Below are positions 5,799 through 13,622 of a DNA stretch of 64,000 bases, piece by piece; positions within the stretch are counted from its first letter, which is position 1; every line of letters starts with the position of its first letter. Below the pieces are notes generated by a model. It was not told the origin of the DNA, ran no database searches, and worked only from the letters and a program-made list of their open reading frames with translations. The stretch covers positions 124,001-188,000 of the forward strand of contig NZ_JACYHF010000009.1 in the NCBI RefSeq assembly GCF_016482685.1, written 5' to 3'. The position numbers and the translations under genes were made by a program. The DNA is from Streptomyces sp. DSM 110735. Its GTDB lineage: Bacteria > Actinomycetota > Actinomycetes > Streptomycetales > Streptomycetaceae.

Positions 5799-8402
5799 AT
5801 GGTGACGTTCGCACAGGCGCAGGAGCGCGCCGAGGAGTGGATCAACGGGGACGTCCCCGCCTACCAGCACCGCGAGGTGCGGGTGCGGGAGTTCGAGCTG
5901 GGCTTCGTCGTCTGGGGCGAGGACCGTGCGGAGGGTCCGCGGGTGGACGCGGGCGCGCAGCGCCTGGTCATCGCCCGCGACAGCGGCGAGGCGACGCTGT
6001 GGCCCGCCCTGCCGGTGGGCGAGGTGATCCGCCGGTACGAGGAGACGTACGGGCGTCCCGACGAGCCGGAGGACGCGGTGCCGGTGCCCGCGGCGGCACG
6101 GGTGGACCTGAACCAGACGTCGTTCCTGCTGAGCCCGCCGGAGTGGCTGCAGGAGGCGGCGGAGAAGAAGCTGGGGGGCGCTTCCGCCCCGACTCCGGCT
6201 TCCGCCCCGACTCCGGCTTCGGGTACGGGAGTTGGCTCGGGGAGTGTGCCGGGTCCGCGTGCGGGCTCGGGTACCGCGTCCTCCGGCGGCGGTCTCGCCC
6301 GGACGCAGCCCGGGGTGCCCGTGGGAGACGGCGGCGGGTCGGCGTGGCCCGCTCCCGAGGACACCTCCGCGAAGACGCCCTGGGCCGGTACGGACACCAA
6401 CGCCGACGAGGGCGAGGACCGCTCCGTACCGCTGCCCGCCACGGTGTTCTCGCCCCCGGTGGGCGACGGCGCCCCGCGCCCGCCCGCGTCCGAGCCGGAC
6501 GCCAAGACCGCGCTGATGTCGGGCGGCAGCCAGTTGCCGCCCACGGCGGTCACCCCCGAGGTGACCGCTCCCGCCGCTGCCGCGCAGCCCGGTTACGCCT
6601 ACCCGCCGAGCGGCGCCCCCGACGCGCCCCGGCCCACGGGTCGCCCGCTGCCGCCGGACGCCGGTGACATCGCGGACGCCGTGACGAGCAAGGCGGCGCC
6701 CCCGCCGCGCAAGGGTCCCGGCACGCCTCCGCCGCCGCCGAGCGCCCCGGGCGCGCCGGGTGCGCGTCCGGGTGGTGCGGGCGGGGACGAGTACGTGCCG
6801 ACCCAACTGGTCTCCGCGCTGGACCCGGAGGACCCGGACCCGTTCGCTCCGCGGTCCGCGCCGGGTGCGTCCGCGCCGGGTCCGTCCGGCGCTCCGGGTG
6901 CGCCGCCGCCCGCGCCGCCCGCGCCCAGGTCCGCTGGTGCCCCAGGTGCTGACCACGCGGAGACGGTGCTGGCCGCGCCGCCGGTGAGCGGTCCGGGCGT
7001 ACCTCCGCCGCCGCAGCCCGCGCCGGGTGTGCCGTCGGCTTCGTACGCGTCGCCCGCTCCGGGCGGTCCGGTCGCGCCGGGTGCGCCGCAGCCCGCACCG
7101 GCGAGCGCGACACCCCCGCACGGCGCCCCGCTGCCCCCGCCGGGCGCGATGCCGCCCCCCGCCGCGCCCGCGCCCGCCGGGTCCACCCCGCCCCCCGGTT
7201 TCGTACCGCCGGGCGCGATGCCCCCGCCCACCGGTCCGGCGCCCACCGGTCCCGCGCCGTCCGGCGCCGTGCCGTACCCGGGTGCCATGCCGCCCCCGGG
7301 CGCGATGCCCCCGCCTCCCGGCGCGACGCCGCCGCCCGGTGCCATGCCCCCGCACGGTGCCCCACTGCCCCCGCCGGGCGCGCCGTTGCCCGGTCAGCCC
7401 CCGGCGTACGGCTATCCGCCCCCGGCGCAGCCCACGGTCGGTCCCGGTTACCAGGCGGTGCTGCGCTACCGCGCCCAGGACGGTTCCGAGCAGCAGTTGA
7501 TCCGGCGGTCCGCGCCGGGCATGCCGCACCCGGAGTGGCAGATCTTCCACGAGCTGCGGGCGATGAACGTGCCGCCGGACCAGGTCCTGGAGCTGCACAC
7601 GGAGCTGGAGTCGTGCGAGCTGCCGGGCGCGTACTGCGCGCGGATGATCCGGGAGCAGTGGCCGCAGGCGCGGATCGCGAGCATCGCGCCGTACGGCACG
7701 GACCACGCGAGCAGGCAGCAGGGGATGCAGGAGCTGCTGGCGCATCAGGGCGAGCTGCACCAGGTGGCGGACGGTCCCGCGCGCCCGGCGCCGGTGCGCG
7801 CCCCCCTGCCGCCGGTGCAGCCGGTTCCGCCGGTGCCCCCGGAGGGGATCGCGCACGAGCTGGCGGCGGCGTTCGGGCCGGGGGTGCACCGGTTCGACCA
7901 GCAGGCGGTGTCGCGGCAGGGCGTGCCGCCGGTCGTGGCGCACACGCTGGTGGTGGCCGGACTCCCGCTGGACATGGGCCCGTTCTTCTGGGCGCAGGCG
8001 CAGCCGGGCCGTCCGGTGCCGACACTGGCGGAGCTGGCGGCAGAGCGCGGGGTGCTGCCCGCCTCGGACGCGGGTTCGTACCTGGTGATGGGCACGGACT
8101 TCGGCAAGGCGATCTGTGTGCAGTACGGCACGGCGAACATCGTCGCGGTGCCCGTCGAGGGCGGTCCGGGCGGTGCTCCGGTGCCGCCGCAGTTCGTCAA
8201 CACCGGGCTGCCGGAGTTCACCCGCTGCCTGGCGCTGCTCGGCCGGATGTGGCGGCTGCGCTACGGACTGAACCAGGAGCAGGCGGGTCGCTGGACCGTC
8301 GACTTCCAGGCGCAGCTCGCCTCCCTGGACCCGGCGGCGCTCGGTTCGCCGGAGACCTGGTGGTCGGTGCTGCTGGAACAGATGTGGGACGGGCTGCTGT
8401 AG
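5799..8402 (+). CDS. YrhB-like / Pro-rich linker / deaminase / SUKH-4 fusion
   Basis: 867 aa. Residues 1-95 (VREFELGFVVWGEDR, LVIARDSGEATLW) resemble YrhB/Imm35. About 115-545 is a Pro/Ala/Gly-rich linker with many GAMPPP- and PPGA-type repeats. About 549-660 is a nucleic-acid deaminase-like domain: HPEWQIFHELRAM, then a Cys606-Cys613 pair in CELPGAYC. About 680-865 is SUKH-4, ending PETWWSVLLEQMWDGLL. The same polypeptide therefore holds two immunity-type folds around a toxin-type fold. It is translationally close to the preceding gene. The start at 5799 is favoured; GTG 5802 is possible. No signal peptide. Role unproven. Confidence 0.75.
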   Translation: MVTFAQAQERAEEWINGDVPAYQHREVRVREFELGFVVWGEDRAEGPRVDAGAQRLVIARDSGEATLWPALPVGEVIRRYEETYGRPDEPEDAVPVPAAARVDLNQTSFLLSPPEWLQEAAEKKLGGASAPTPASAPTPASGTGVGSGSVPGPRAGSGTASSGGGLARTQPGVPVGDGGGSAWPAPEDTSAKTPWAGTDTNADEGEDRSVPLPATVFSPPVGDGAPRPPASEPDAKTALMSGGSQLPPTAVTPEVTAPAAAAQPGYAYPPSGAPDAPRPTGRPLPPDAGDIADAVTSKAAPPPRKGPGTPPPPPSAPGAPGARPGGAGGDEYVPTQLVSALDPEDPDPFAPRSAPGASAPGPSGAPGAPPPAPPAPRSAGAPGADHAETVLAAPPVSGPGVPPPPQPAPGVPSASYASPAPGGPVAPGAPQPAPASATPPHGAPLPPPGAMPPPAAPAPAGSTPPPGFVPPGAMPPPTGPAPTGPAPSGAVPYPGAMPPPGAMPPPPGATPPPGAMPPHGAPLPPPGAPLPGQPPAYGYPPPAQPTVGPGYQAVLRYRAQDGSEQQLIRRSAPGMPHPEWQIFHELRAMNVPPDQVLELHTELESCELPGAYCARMIREQWPQARIASIAPYGTDHASRQQGMQELLAHQGELHQVADGPARPAPVRAPLPPVQPVPPVPPEGIAHELAAAFGPGVHRFDQQAVSRQGVPPVVAHTLVVAGLPLDMGPFFWAQAQPGRPVPTLAELAAERGVLPASDAGSYLVMGTDFGKAICVQYGTANIVAVPVEGGPGGAPVPPQFVNTGLPEFTRCLALLGRMWRLRYGLNQEQAGRWTVDFQAQLASLDPAALGSPETWWSVLLEQMWDGLL

Positions 8403-8432
8403 CGGGAGCCGGTTCACCTCTCCGCCGTTCGC

Positions 8433-8468
8433 GTCGGGCCCTTCACCCTCGGGAGTGAAGGGCCCGAC
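8433..8468 (+). terminator. Strong hairpin terminator
   Basis: Perfect 14-bp stem, GTCGGGCCCTTCAC with its complement, and an 8-nt loop, 31 nt past the SUKH-4 fusion gene. No T-run. Confidence 0.8.
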
Positions 8469-8567
8469 CGCGTTGACGAACCCTGGCGTCTCTTCGGCTC
8501 ATATCGACATGCATCCCATCATCCTGTCGGGTATGTCGGACTGTCCGGGCGGAGAGGGGTTCCACGG

Positions 8568-9452
8568 GTGAGCAGCGCAGCGGCGACGTCGTACGGCTTC
8601 GGGACCGCCCGGGCAAGCGGCTACCACCCCGGTCAGGTCGACGCCCGGCTGGCCGCCCTGTCGCGGGAGCGGGACGCGGCGTGGGAGCGCGTCGCGCGGC
8701 TGACCGTCCTCGCCCGGGACATGGAGGCGCAGTCGGCGCGGCTGCGCGAGCGGGCTGCCGGGCTTGAACCGCAGACGTACGACAGCCTGGGCGAACCCGC
8801 GTCCACGGTGTTCCGACTGGTGCGCTCCGAGGCGGTACGGCTGCGCGAGCGCGCCCGGGACGAGGCGCGCGAGCAGGTCGCGGCGGCAGAGGAACACGCG
8901 CGGGGCGTGCGCCGTGCGGCGCGGGAGGCGGCGGAGGCGCTGCGCGCCGAGGCGGTGGAGACCGCCGAGCGGCGGCTGTACGCGTCCCGCGCCGAGGCGG
9001 AGGAGCTGCGCGTCGGCACCCGGCACGAGGTGCGCGAGCTGCGCCGGACGGCGCTGGAGGAACTGCGCGAGACCCGCGACCGTGCCGCCGCCCTGCTCGC
9101 CGCGCAGCCCGGGGAGCACACCGCGCGCCGCACGGCGGCCGAACGGGAACTGACGGAGCGTGCGGCCGCGCTCGAAGTGAGCACCGCCGAACGGCAGGTC
9201 CGTGCCGAGGCGGCGCTGGCGGCGGCGAAGCGCGCGCTCGCGGCGGAGAAGGTCCGTGCGCCCCGGATCCAGGAGCTGGCGGACGCGCGCGCCGCCGAAC
9301 TCCTCGCCGCCGCGCTGGACCACGAGGACCGCACCGCCCGCGAGACCGAGCGCGTCCTGCGCGAACACGGCGAGATCTGGGACGAGGTACGCCAGCAGGT
9401 CGACCACCTCCGCGACCGGCTGAGCGCGTCGATGGCGGCGGCGAGGCGCTGA
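8568..9452 (+). CDS. Long coiled-coil protein (cellulose-binding-protein type annotation)
   Basis: 294 aa. Residues from about 22 to the end are almost continuous Arg/Glu/Ala heptads, with blocks such as RLRERARDEAREQVAAAEEH. This is a filament-like coiled coil of the kind often labelled cellulose-binding protein in Streptomyces and distantly like FilP/Scy. There is no signal peptide, so an intracellular scaffold role is more likely than cellulose binding; that is inference. GTG start at 8568 with GGAGAGGGG upstream. It stands alone between a strong terminator and a 533-nt regulatory gap. Confidence 0.75.
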   Translation: MSSAAATSYGFGTARASGYHPGQVDARLAALSRERDAAWERVARLTVLARDMEAQSARLRERAAGLEPQTYDSLGEPASTVFRLVRSEAVRLRERARDEAREQVAAAEEHARGVRRAAREAAEALRAEAVETAERRLYASRAEAEELRVGTRHEVRELRRTALEELRETRDRAAALLAAQPGEHTARRTAAERELTERAAALEVSTAERQVRAEAALAAAKRALAAEKVRAPRIQELADARAAELLAAALDHEDRTARETERVLREHGEIWDEVRQQVDHLRDRLSASMAAARR

Positions 9453-9633
9453 ACCGGGTCGCCGGGCGCTGAACCCGGGTCGCCCTGCGCTGAACTCCGG
9501 TCGGCTCGGCCGACTGTGACCCGCCGACCCTGCCCGCCCGCACGGTGCCGACCCTGATCCGCCGTCCCTCGATGTCCCGTACACGCGTCACGCGCGCGGG
9601 ACCGTCACGGTGGCCGTCCGCCCGGGACGCGGG

Positions 9634-9660
9634 TTGACCCTGACGTCGCGTGAGGGTGGA
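9634..9660 (+). promoter_or_regulatory. MerR-like operator/promoter
   Basis: TTGACC at 9634 overlaps an inverted repeat: ACCCTGACG (9637-9645) and CGTGAGGGT (9649-9657), one mismatch across the arms. A dyad inside the spacer after a TTGACC -35 is the layout of MerR-family promoters with long spacers. No MerR gene is in the window, so the regulator would be remote. Confidence 0.5.
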
Positions 9661-9676
9661 GGCTGGGCGGGCCGGG

Positions 9677-9730
9677 GGTGGAGACGACCCTGAGAACGTC
9701 TCCACCCGATGGTGGAGCACCCCTAGGGGT
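9677..9730 (+). promoter_or_regulatory. Mutually exclusive hairpins plus 12-bp palindrome
   Basis: GGTGGAGACG (9677-9686) pairs perfectly with CGTCTCCACC (9697-9706). The end of that arm, CTCCACC, can instead pair with GGTGGAG (9711-9717). Next comes the perfect 12-bp palindrome ACCCCTAGGGGT (9719-9730). This looks like a stacked regulator-binding region or a leader switch before the ABC operon. Apart from this and the MerR-like site, the gap 9453-9985 holds no gene that I can see. Confidence 0.5.
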
Positions 9731-9985
9731 ATCTCCGTACTACGGCTCGGGGAGCGTTCGTCCCCCCGGAGGACGAGAAGGCGCCCCCGCGCTCCTTAAC
9801 CTGGCTTTACGCCGCTGGGGGGCGGCGTACCCGAGTCGCCGGAGTGGGGTTTGCCCCACCGGGACCGGGGGCTCCGCACCAGCGCGCGGCACCCCCTCGG
9901 CCCGCGAGAATCACCGGCAAGAACCCGTACGACCGCACGCGCCGCCGGCGCGCGCTCCGACCTGCCATCCCATAGGAGACATACC

Positions 9986-10774
9986 GTGACATCGGCTGTG
10001 ACCGTACCCAGGCACGGGGGCACTGGAGGACCTACGGCCGTTGCCGCGCGGGCGCGGCAGGTCGTGAAGGCGTACGGCGCCGGGGAGACCCGGGTCGTCG
10101 CGCTCGACCATGTCGACGTGGACATCGACCGGGGCCAGTTCACCGCGATCATGGGCCCCTCGGGGTCCGGCAAGTCCACCCTGATGCACTGCCTCGCCGG
10201 GCTCGACACGGTGACCAGCGGTCAGATCTACCTGGACGAGACCGAGATCACCGGTCTGAAGGACAAGAAGCTGACCCAGTTGCGCCGCGACCGGATCGGC
10301 TTCATCTTCCAGGCGTTCAACCTGCTGCCGACGTTGAACGCGCTCGAGAACATCACGCTGCCCATGGACATCGCGGGGCGCAAGCCCGACCGCGAGTGGC
10401 TGGCGAAGGTCGTGGAGACCGTCGGACTCGCCGAGCGGCTCAAGCACCGGCCGACCCAGCTCTCCGGCGGACAGCAGCAGCGCGTCGCCGTGGCCCGCGC
10501 GCTCGCCGCTCGCCCGGAGATCATCTTCGGCGACGAGCCGACCGGAAACCTCGACTCGCGCGCGGGCGCCGAGATCCTCGGCTTCCTGCGCCGCTCGGTG
10601 CACGACCTCGGCCAGACCATCGTCATGGTCACCCACGACCCGGTCGCCGCCTCCTACGCGGACCGCGTGCTCTACCTGGCCGACGGCCGGATCGTGGACG
10701 AGATGCGCCGCCCCACCGCCGAGCAGGTCCTGGACCGCATGAAGGACTTCGACGCGCGGGGGCGCACGTCATGA
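9986..10774 (+). CDS. ABC transporter ATP-binding protein, MacB/LolD type
   Basis: 262 aa. Walker A GPSGSGKS at about residues 56-64, Q-loop in FIFQAFNLLPTL, signature LSGGQQQR at about 160, Walker B IIFGDEPTGNLDSR, and switch His in VTHD. It powers the FtsX-type permease encoded next; the two genes overlap by 4 nt (ATGA), so they are translationally coupled. Such pairs export peptides or antibiotics or act mechanically on the envelope rather than import nutrients. GTG start at 9986 with AGGAGA upstream. A paralogous pair lies at 40508-43806. Confidence 0.93.
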   Translation: MTSAVTVPRHGGTGGPTAVAARARQVVKAYGAGETRVVALDHVDVDIDRGQFTAIMGPSGSGKSTLMHCLAGLDTVTSGQIYLDETEITGLKDKKLTQLRRDRIGFIFQAFNLLPTLNALENITLPMDIAGRKPDREWLAKVVETVGLAERLKHRPTQLSGGQQQRVAVARALAARPEIIFGDEPTGNLDSRAGAEILGFLRRSVHDLGQTIVMVTHDPVAASYADRVLYLADGRIVDEMRRPTAEQVLDRMKDFDARGRTS

Positions 10775-13350
10775 CCGTGCTGAAGACCTCGATGCGCAAC
10801 TTCTTCGCGCACAAGGGCCGCATGGCGCTCTCGGCGATCGCGGTCCTGCTGTCGGTCGCCTTCGTCTGCGGCACCCTGGTGTTCACCGACACCATGAACA
10901 CCACCTTCGACAAGCTCTTCCAGGCGACGTCCTCGGACGTCACGGTGAGCGCCAAGACCGCCTCCGACACCGGCGAGACCATGTCCGGCACCGGCAAGCC
11001 GCCGGTGATGCCCGCCTCCGTGGTCGGCGAGATCCGCAAGGCGCAGGGCGTGCGGGCGGCCGAGGGCACCGTGTTCTCCACCCAGGTCACCGTCGTCGAC
11101 GCCGACAAGGAGCGGCTGTCGCCCAGCAGCGGGGCGCCCACCATCGTCGGGAGCTGGAACGGCAACGACGCGCGCACCATGAAGGTCACCACCGGTGCCG
11201 CGCCCCATGGCGCGGGGCAGATCATGGTGGACGCCGACACCGCGAAGAAGCACCATCTGCGCCTCGGTGACGACATCGGTCTGATCACCGCGCTCGGCAC
11301 GCACCACGCGCGCGTGTCCGGCATCGCCACCTTCACCGTGACCAACCCCGGCGCGGCGATCTTCTACCTGGACACCAAGACCGCCCAGCAGACCCTGGTC
11401 GGGCGCACCGGCGTCTACACCAACGTCAACGTCACCGCCGCCAAGGGCGTATCCGACGCCCGCCTCAAGAAGGACGTCACGGCCGCGCTCGGCGGCGGCT
11501 ACAAGGTGCAGACCGCCAAGGAGGTCGCCGACGCCAACCAGAAGGACGTCGAGAGCTTCCTGAACGTCATGAAGTACGCGATGCTCGGCTTCGCCGGGAT
11601 CGCCTTCCTGGTCGGCATCTTCCTGATCGTCAACACCTTCTCGATGCTGGTCGCCCAGCGCACGCGCGAGATCGGTCTGATGCGCGCCATCGGCTCCTCG
11701 CGCGGTCAGGTCAACCGCTCGGTGCTCGTCGAGGCGCTGCTGCTCGGCGTCCTCGGCTCCGTCCTCGGCGTCGGCGCGGGCATCGGCATCGCCGTCGGTC
11801 TGATGAAGCTCATGGGCGCGATCGGCATGCATCTGTCCACCGACGACCTGACCGTCGCCTGGACCACCCCGGCCCTCGGTCTGCTGCTCGGCGTGGTCGT
11901 CACGATCCTCGCCGCCTACCTGCCCGCCCGCCGCGCCGGCAAGGTCTCCCCGATGGCCGCCCTGCGCGACGCGGGCGCCCCGGCCGACGCCCGCTCGGGT
12001 GTCGTACGTGCCCTGCTCGGTCTGGTCCTGACCGGCGCGGGCGCCGCGAGCCTGTACGCGGCGGCCACCACCGACCAGGCAACGACCGGCTCGGGCTGGC
12101 TGGGGGTCGGCATCGTGCTGACCCTGCTCGGCTTCGTCGTCATCGGTCCGCTGCTCGCCTCCGGGGTGGTGCGCGTCCTCGGCGTGATCGTCCTCCGGGT
12201 CTTCGGTCCGGTGGGGCGCATGGCCGAGCGCAACGCGCTGCGCAACCCGCGCCGCACCGGCGCGACCGGCGCCGCCCTGATGATCGGGCTGGCCCTGGTG
12301 GCCTGTCTGTCGGTCGTCGGCTCGTCCATGGTGGCGTCCGCCACCGACCAGCTCGACAAGACCGTGGGCACGGACTTCATCGTCCAGAACGACAACGGCG
12401 GTCTGATCACCCCGCAGGCGGTCAAGGCTGTCAAGGACACCGCCGACTTGGAGCGGGTCACCGAGTACAAGGTCGTCCCCGCGGACCTGACCACCCCCGA
12501 CGGCAAGGTCTCCAAGAAGGAGACGCTCAACGCCGCCGACCCGACCTACGCCCAGGACCTGCGCACCAAGACGGTCTCGGGCACGCTCGCCGACGCCTAC
12601 CGGGACGACTCGATGTCCGTCCCCGAGGGCTTCGCCCGCAAGCACGGGATCAAGGTCGGCTCCACGGTCACGGTCGCGTTCACGGACGCCCGCACCGCGA
12701 AGCTCACGGTCCGCGCGATCACCAGTGACGACGTGGTGGTCGACAAGGGCGCGATGTACGCCTCCATCGCCACGGTGAAGCGGTACGTGCCCGCCGACCG
12801 GATGCCGCTCGACGTCCTGGTCTTCGCCACCGCGAAGGACGGTCGCCAGGCGGCCGCCTACAAGGCGCTCAAGTCGGCCCTGCACGACTACCCGCAGTAC
12901 ACCGTGCGCGACCAGACCGACTACAAGAAGGCGCTCAAGGACCAGATCGGCCAGCTCCTGAACCTGATCTACGGTCTCCTGGCCCTCGCGATCATCGTCG
13001 CCGTCCTCGGCGTGGTGAACACCCTCGCCCTCTCCGTGGTCGAGCGCACCCGCGAGATCGGTCTCATGCGCGCCATCGGTCTCTCCCGCCGCCAGTTGCG
13101 TCGCATGATCCGCCTGGAGTCGGTCGTCATCGCCCTCTTCGGCGCCCTCCTCGGTCTCGGACTCGGCATGGGCTGGGGCGCCACCGCCCAGAAACTCCTC
13201 GCCCTGGAGGGCCTCAACGTCCTCGAAATCCCCTGGCCGACGATCATCACGGTCTTCATCGCCTCAGCCTTCGTGGGCCTGTTCGCGGCACTGATCCCGG
13301 CGTTCAGGGCGGGGCGGATGAACGTGCTGAACGCGATCGCGACGGAGTAG
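10771..13350 (+). CDS. FtsX-like ABC permease
   Basis: 859 aa. Topology: one TM at about residues 18-38, a large extracytoplasmic MacB-PCD-like domain, three TMs (about 265-390), a second membrane and extracytoplasmic block, then three C-terminal TMs. Both FtsX cores carry the RTREIGLMRAIG motif (near 295 and 755). It is a double-length permease in one chain, partner of the preceding ATPase. Substrate unknown; MacB-like export or lipoprotein handling is likely. Ends before a textbook intrinsic terminator. Confidence 0.9.
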   Translation: MTVLKTSMRNFFAHKGRMALSAIAVLLSVAFVCGTLVFTDTMNTTFDKLFQATSSDVTVSAKTASDTGETMSGTGKPPVMPASVVGEIRKAQGVRAAEGTVFSTQVTVVDADKERLSPSSGAPTIVGSWNGNDARTMKVTTGAAPHGAGQIMVDADTAKKHHLRLGDDIGLITALGTHHARVSGIATFTVTNPGAAIFYLDTKTAQQTLVGRTGVYTNVNVTAAKGVSDARLKKDVTAALGGGYKVQTAKEVADANQKDVESFLNVMKYAMLGFAGIAFLVGIFLIVNTFSMLVAQRTREIGLMRAIGSSRGQVNRSVLVEALLLGVLGSVLGVGAGIGIAVGLMKLMGAIGMHLSTDDLTVAWTTPALGLLLGVVVTILAAYLPARRAGKVSPMAALRDAGAPADARSGVVRALLGLVLTGAGAASLYAAATTDQATTGSGWLGVGIVLTLLGFVVIGPLLASGVVRVLGVIVLRVFGPVGRMAERNALRNPRRTGATGAALMIGLALVACLSVVGSSMVASATDQLDKTVGTDFIVQNDNGGLITPQAVKAVKDTADLERVTEYKVVPADLTTPDGKVSKKETLNAADPTYAQDLRTKTVSGTLADAYRDDSMSVPEGFARKHGIKVGSTVTVAFTDARTAKLTVRAITSDDVVVDKGAMYASIATVKRYVPADRMPLDVLVFATAKDGRQAAAYKALKSALHDYPQYTVRDQTDYKKALKDQIGQLLNLIYGLLALAIIVAVLGVVNTLALSVVERTREIGLMRAIGLSRRQLRRMIRLESVVIALFGALLGLGLGMGWGATAQKLLALEGLNVLEIPWPTIITVFIASAFVGLFAALIPAFRAGRMNVLNAIATE

Positions 13351-13362
13351 GGGGTGTTCGAT

Positions 13363-13413
13363 CCTGTGCCCCCGGAGGCTCGAAGAGCCTGCGGGGGCAC
13401 AGGTGCTTTTTTT
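13363..13413 (+). terminator. Intrinsic terminator with T-run
   Basis: Nested near-perfect stem: CCTGTGCCCCCG pairs with CGGGGGCACAGG, inner AGGCTC pairs with GAGCCT, triloop GAA, and seven Ts at 13407-13413. This is the clearest classical rho-independent terminator in the window. Confidence 0.92.
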
Positions 13414-13471
13414 GGAGGGCAACTTTCTAAGTAACCGAGACGGGCGGGTCTGCGTGGGCGAGATCGGGGTT

Positions 13472-13492
13472 CCAGGGGGCAGAGCCCCCTGG
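13472..13492. repeat. GC palindrome of the Streptomyces intergenic type
   Basis: CCAGGGGGC / GCCCCCTGG with loop AGA. It resembles the abundant palindromes of the GGGGGC-GCCCCC type seen between Streptomyces genes. It may act as a second terminator or mRNA stabiliser ahead of mfd. Confidence 0.6.
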
Positions 13493-13622
13493 TACACAAG
13501 CGGGCGGTTGTCCACAGCCCCAGCCAAGCCGAGCGGCAGCGACGTACGCTGGAACGTACCCCCGGCCCGTGCAACGAGTCGGGCCGTTCGCGTTCCCCTT
13601 CCCTGGACGGAAAGCCCCTCGC

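Noticed and set aside
6840..7440. Possible tandem repeat or recombination element in Pro-rich DNA
   Set aside because: The repeats follow the PPGA/GAMPPP peptide pattern of a low-complexity linker and vary at codon level.
5502..8417. 971-codon minus-strand open frame
   Set aside because: Arg-rich shadow of the YrhB-deaminase-SUKH-4 gene.
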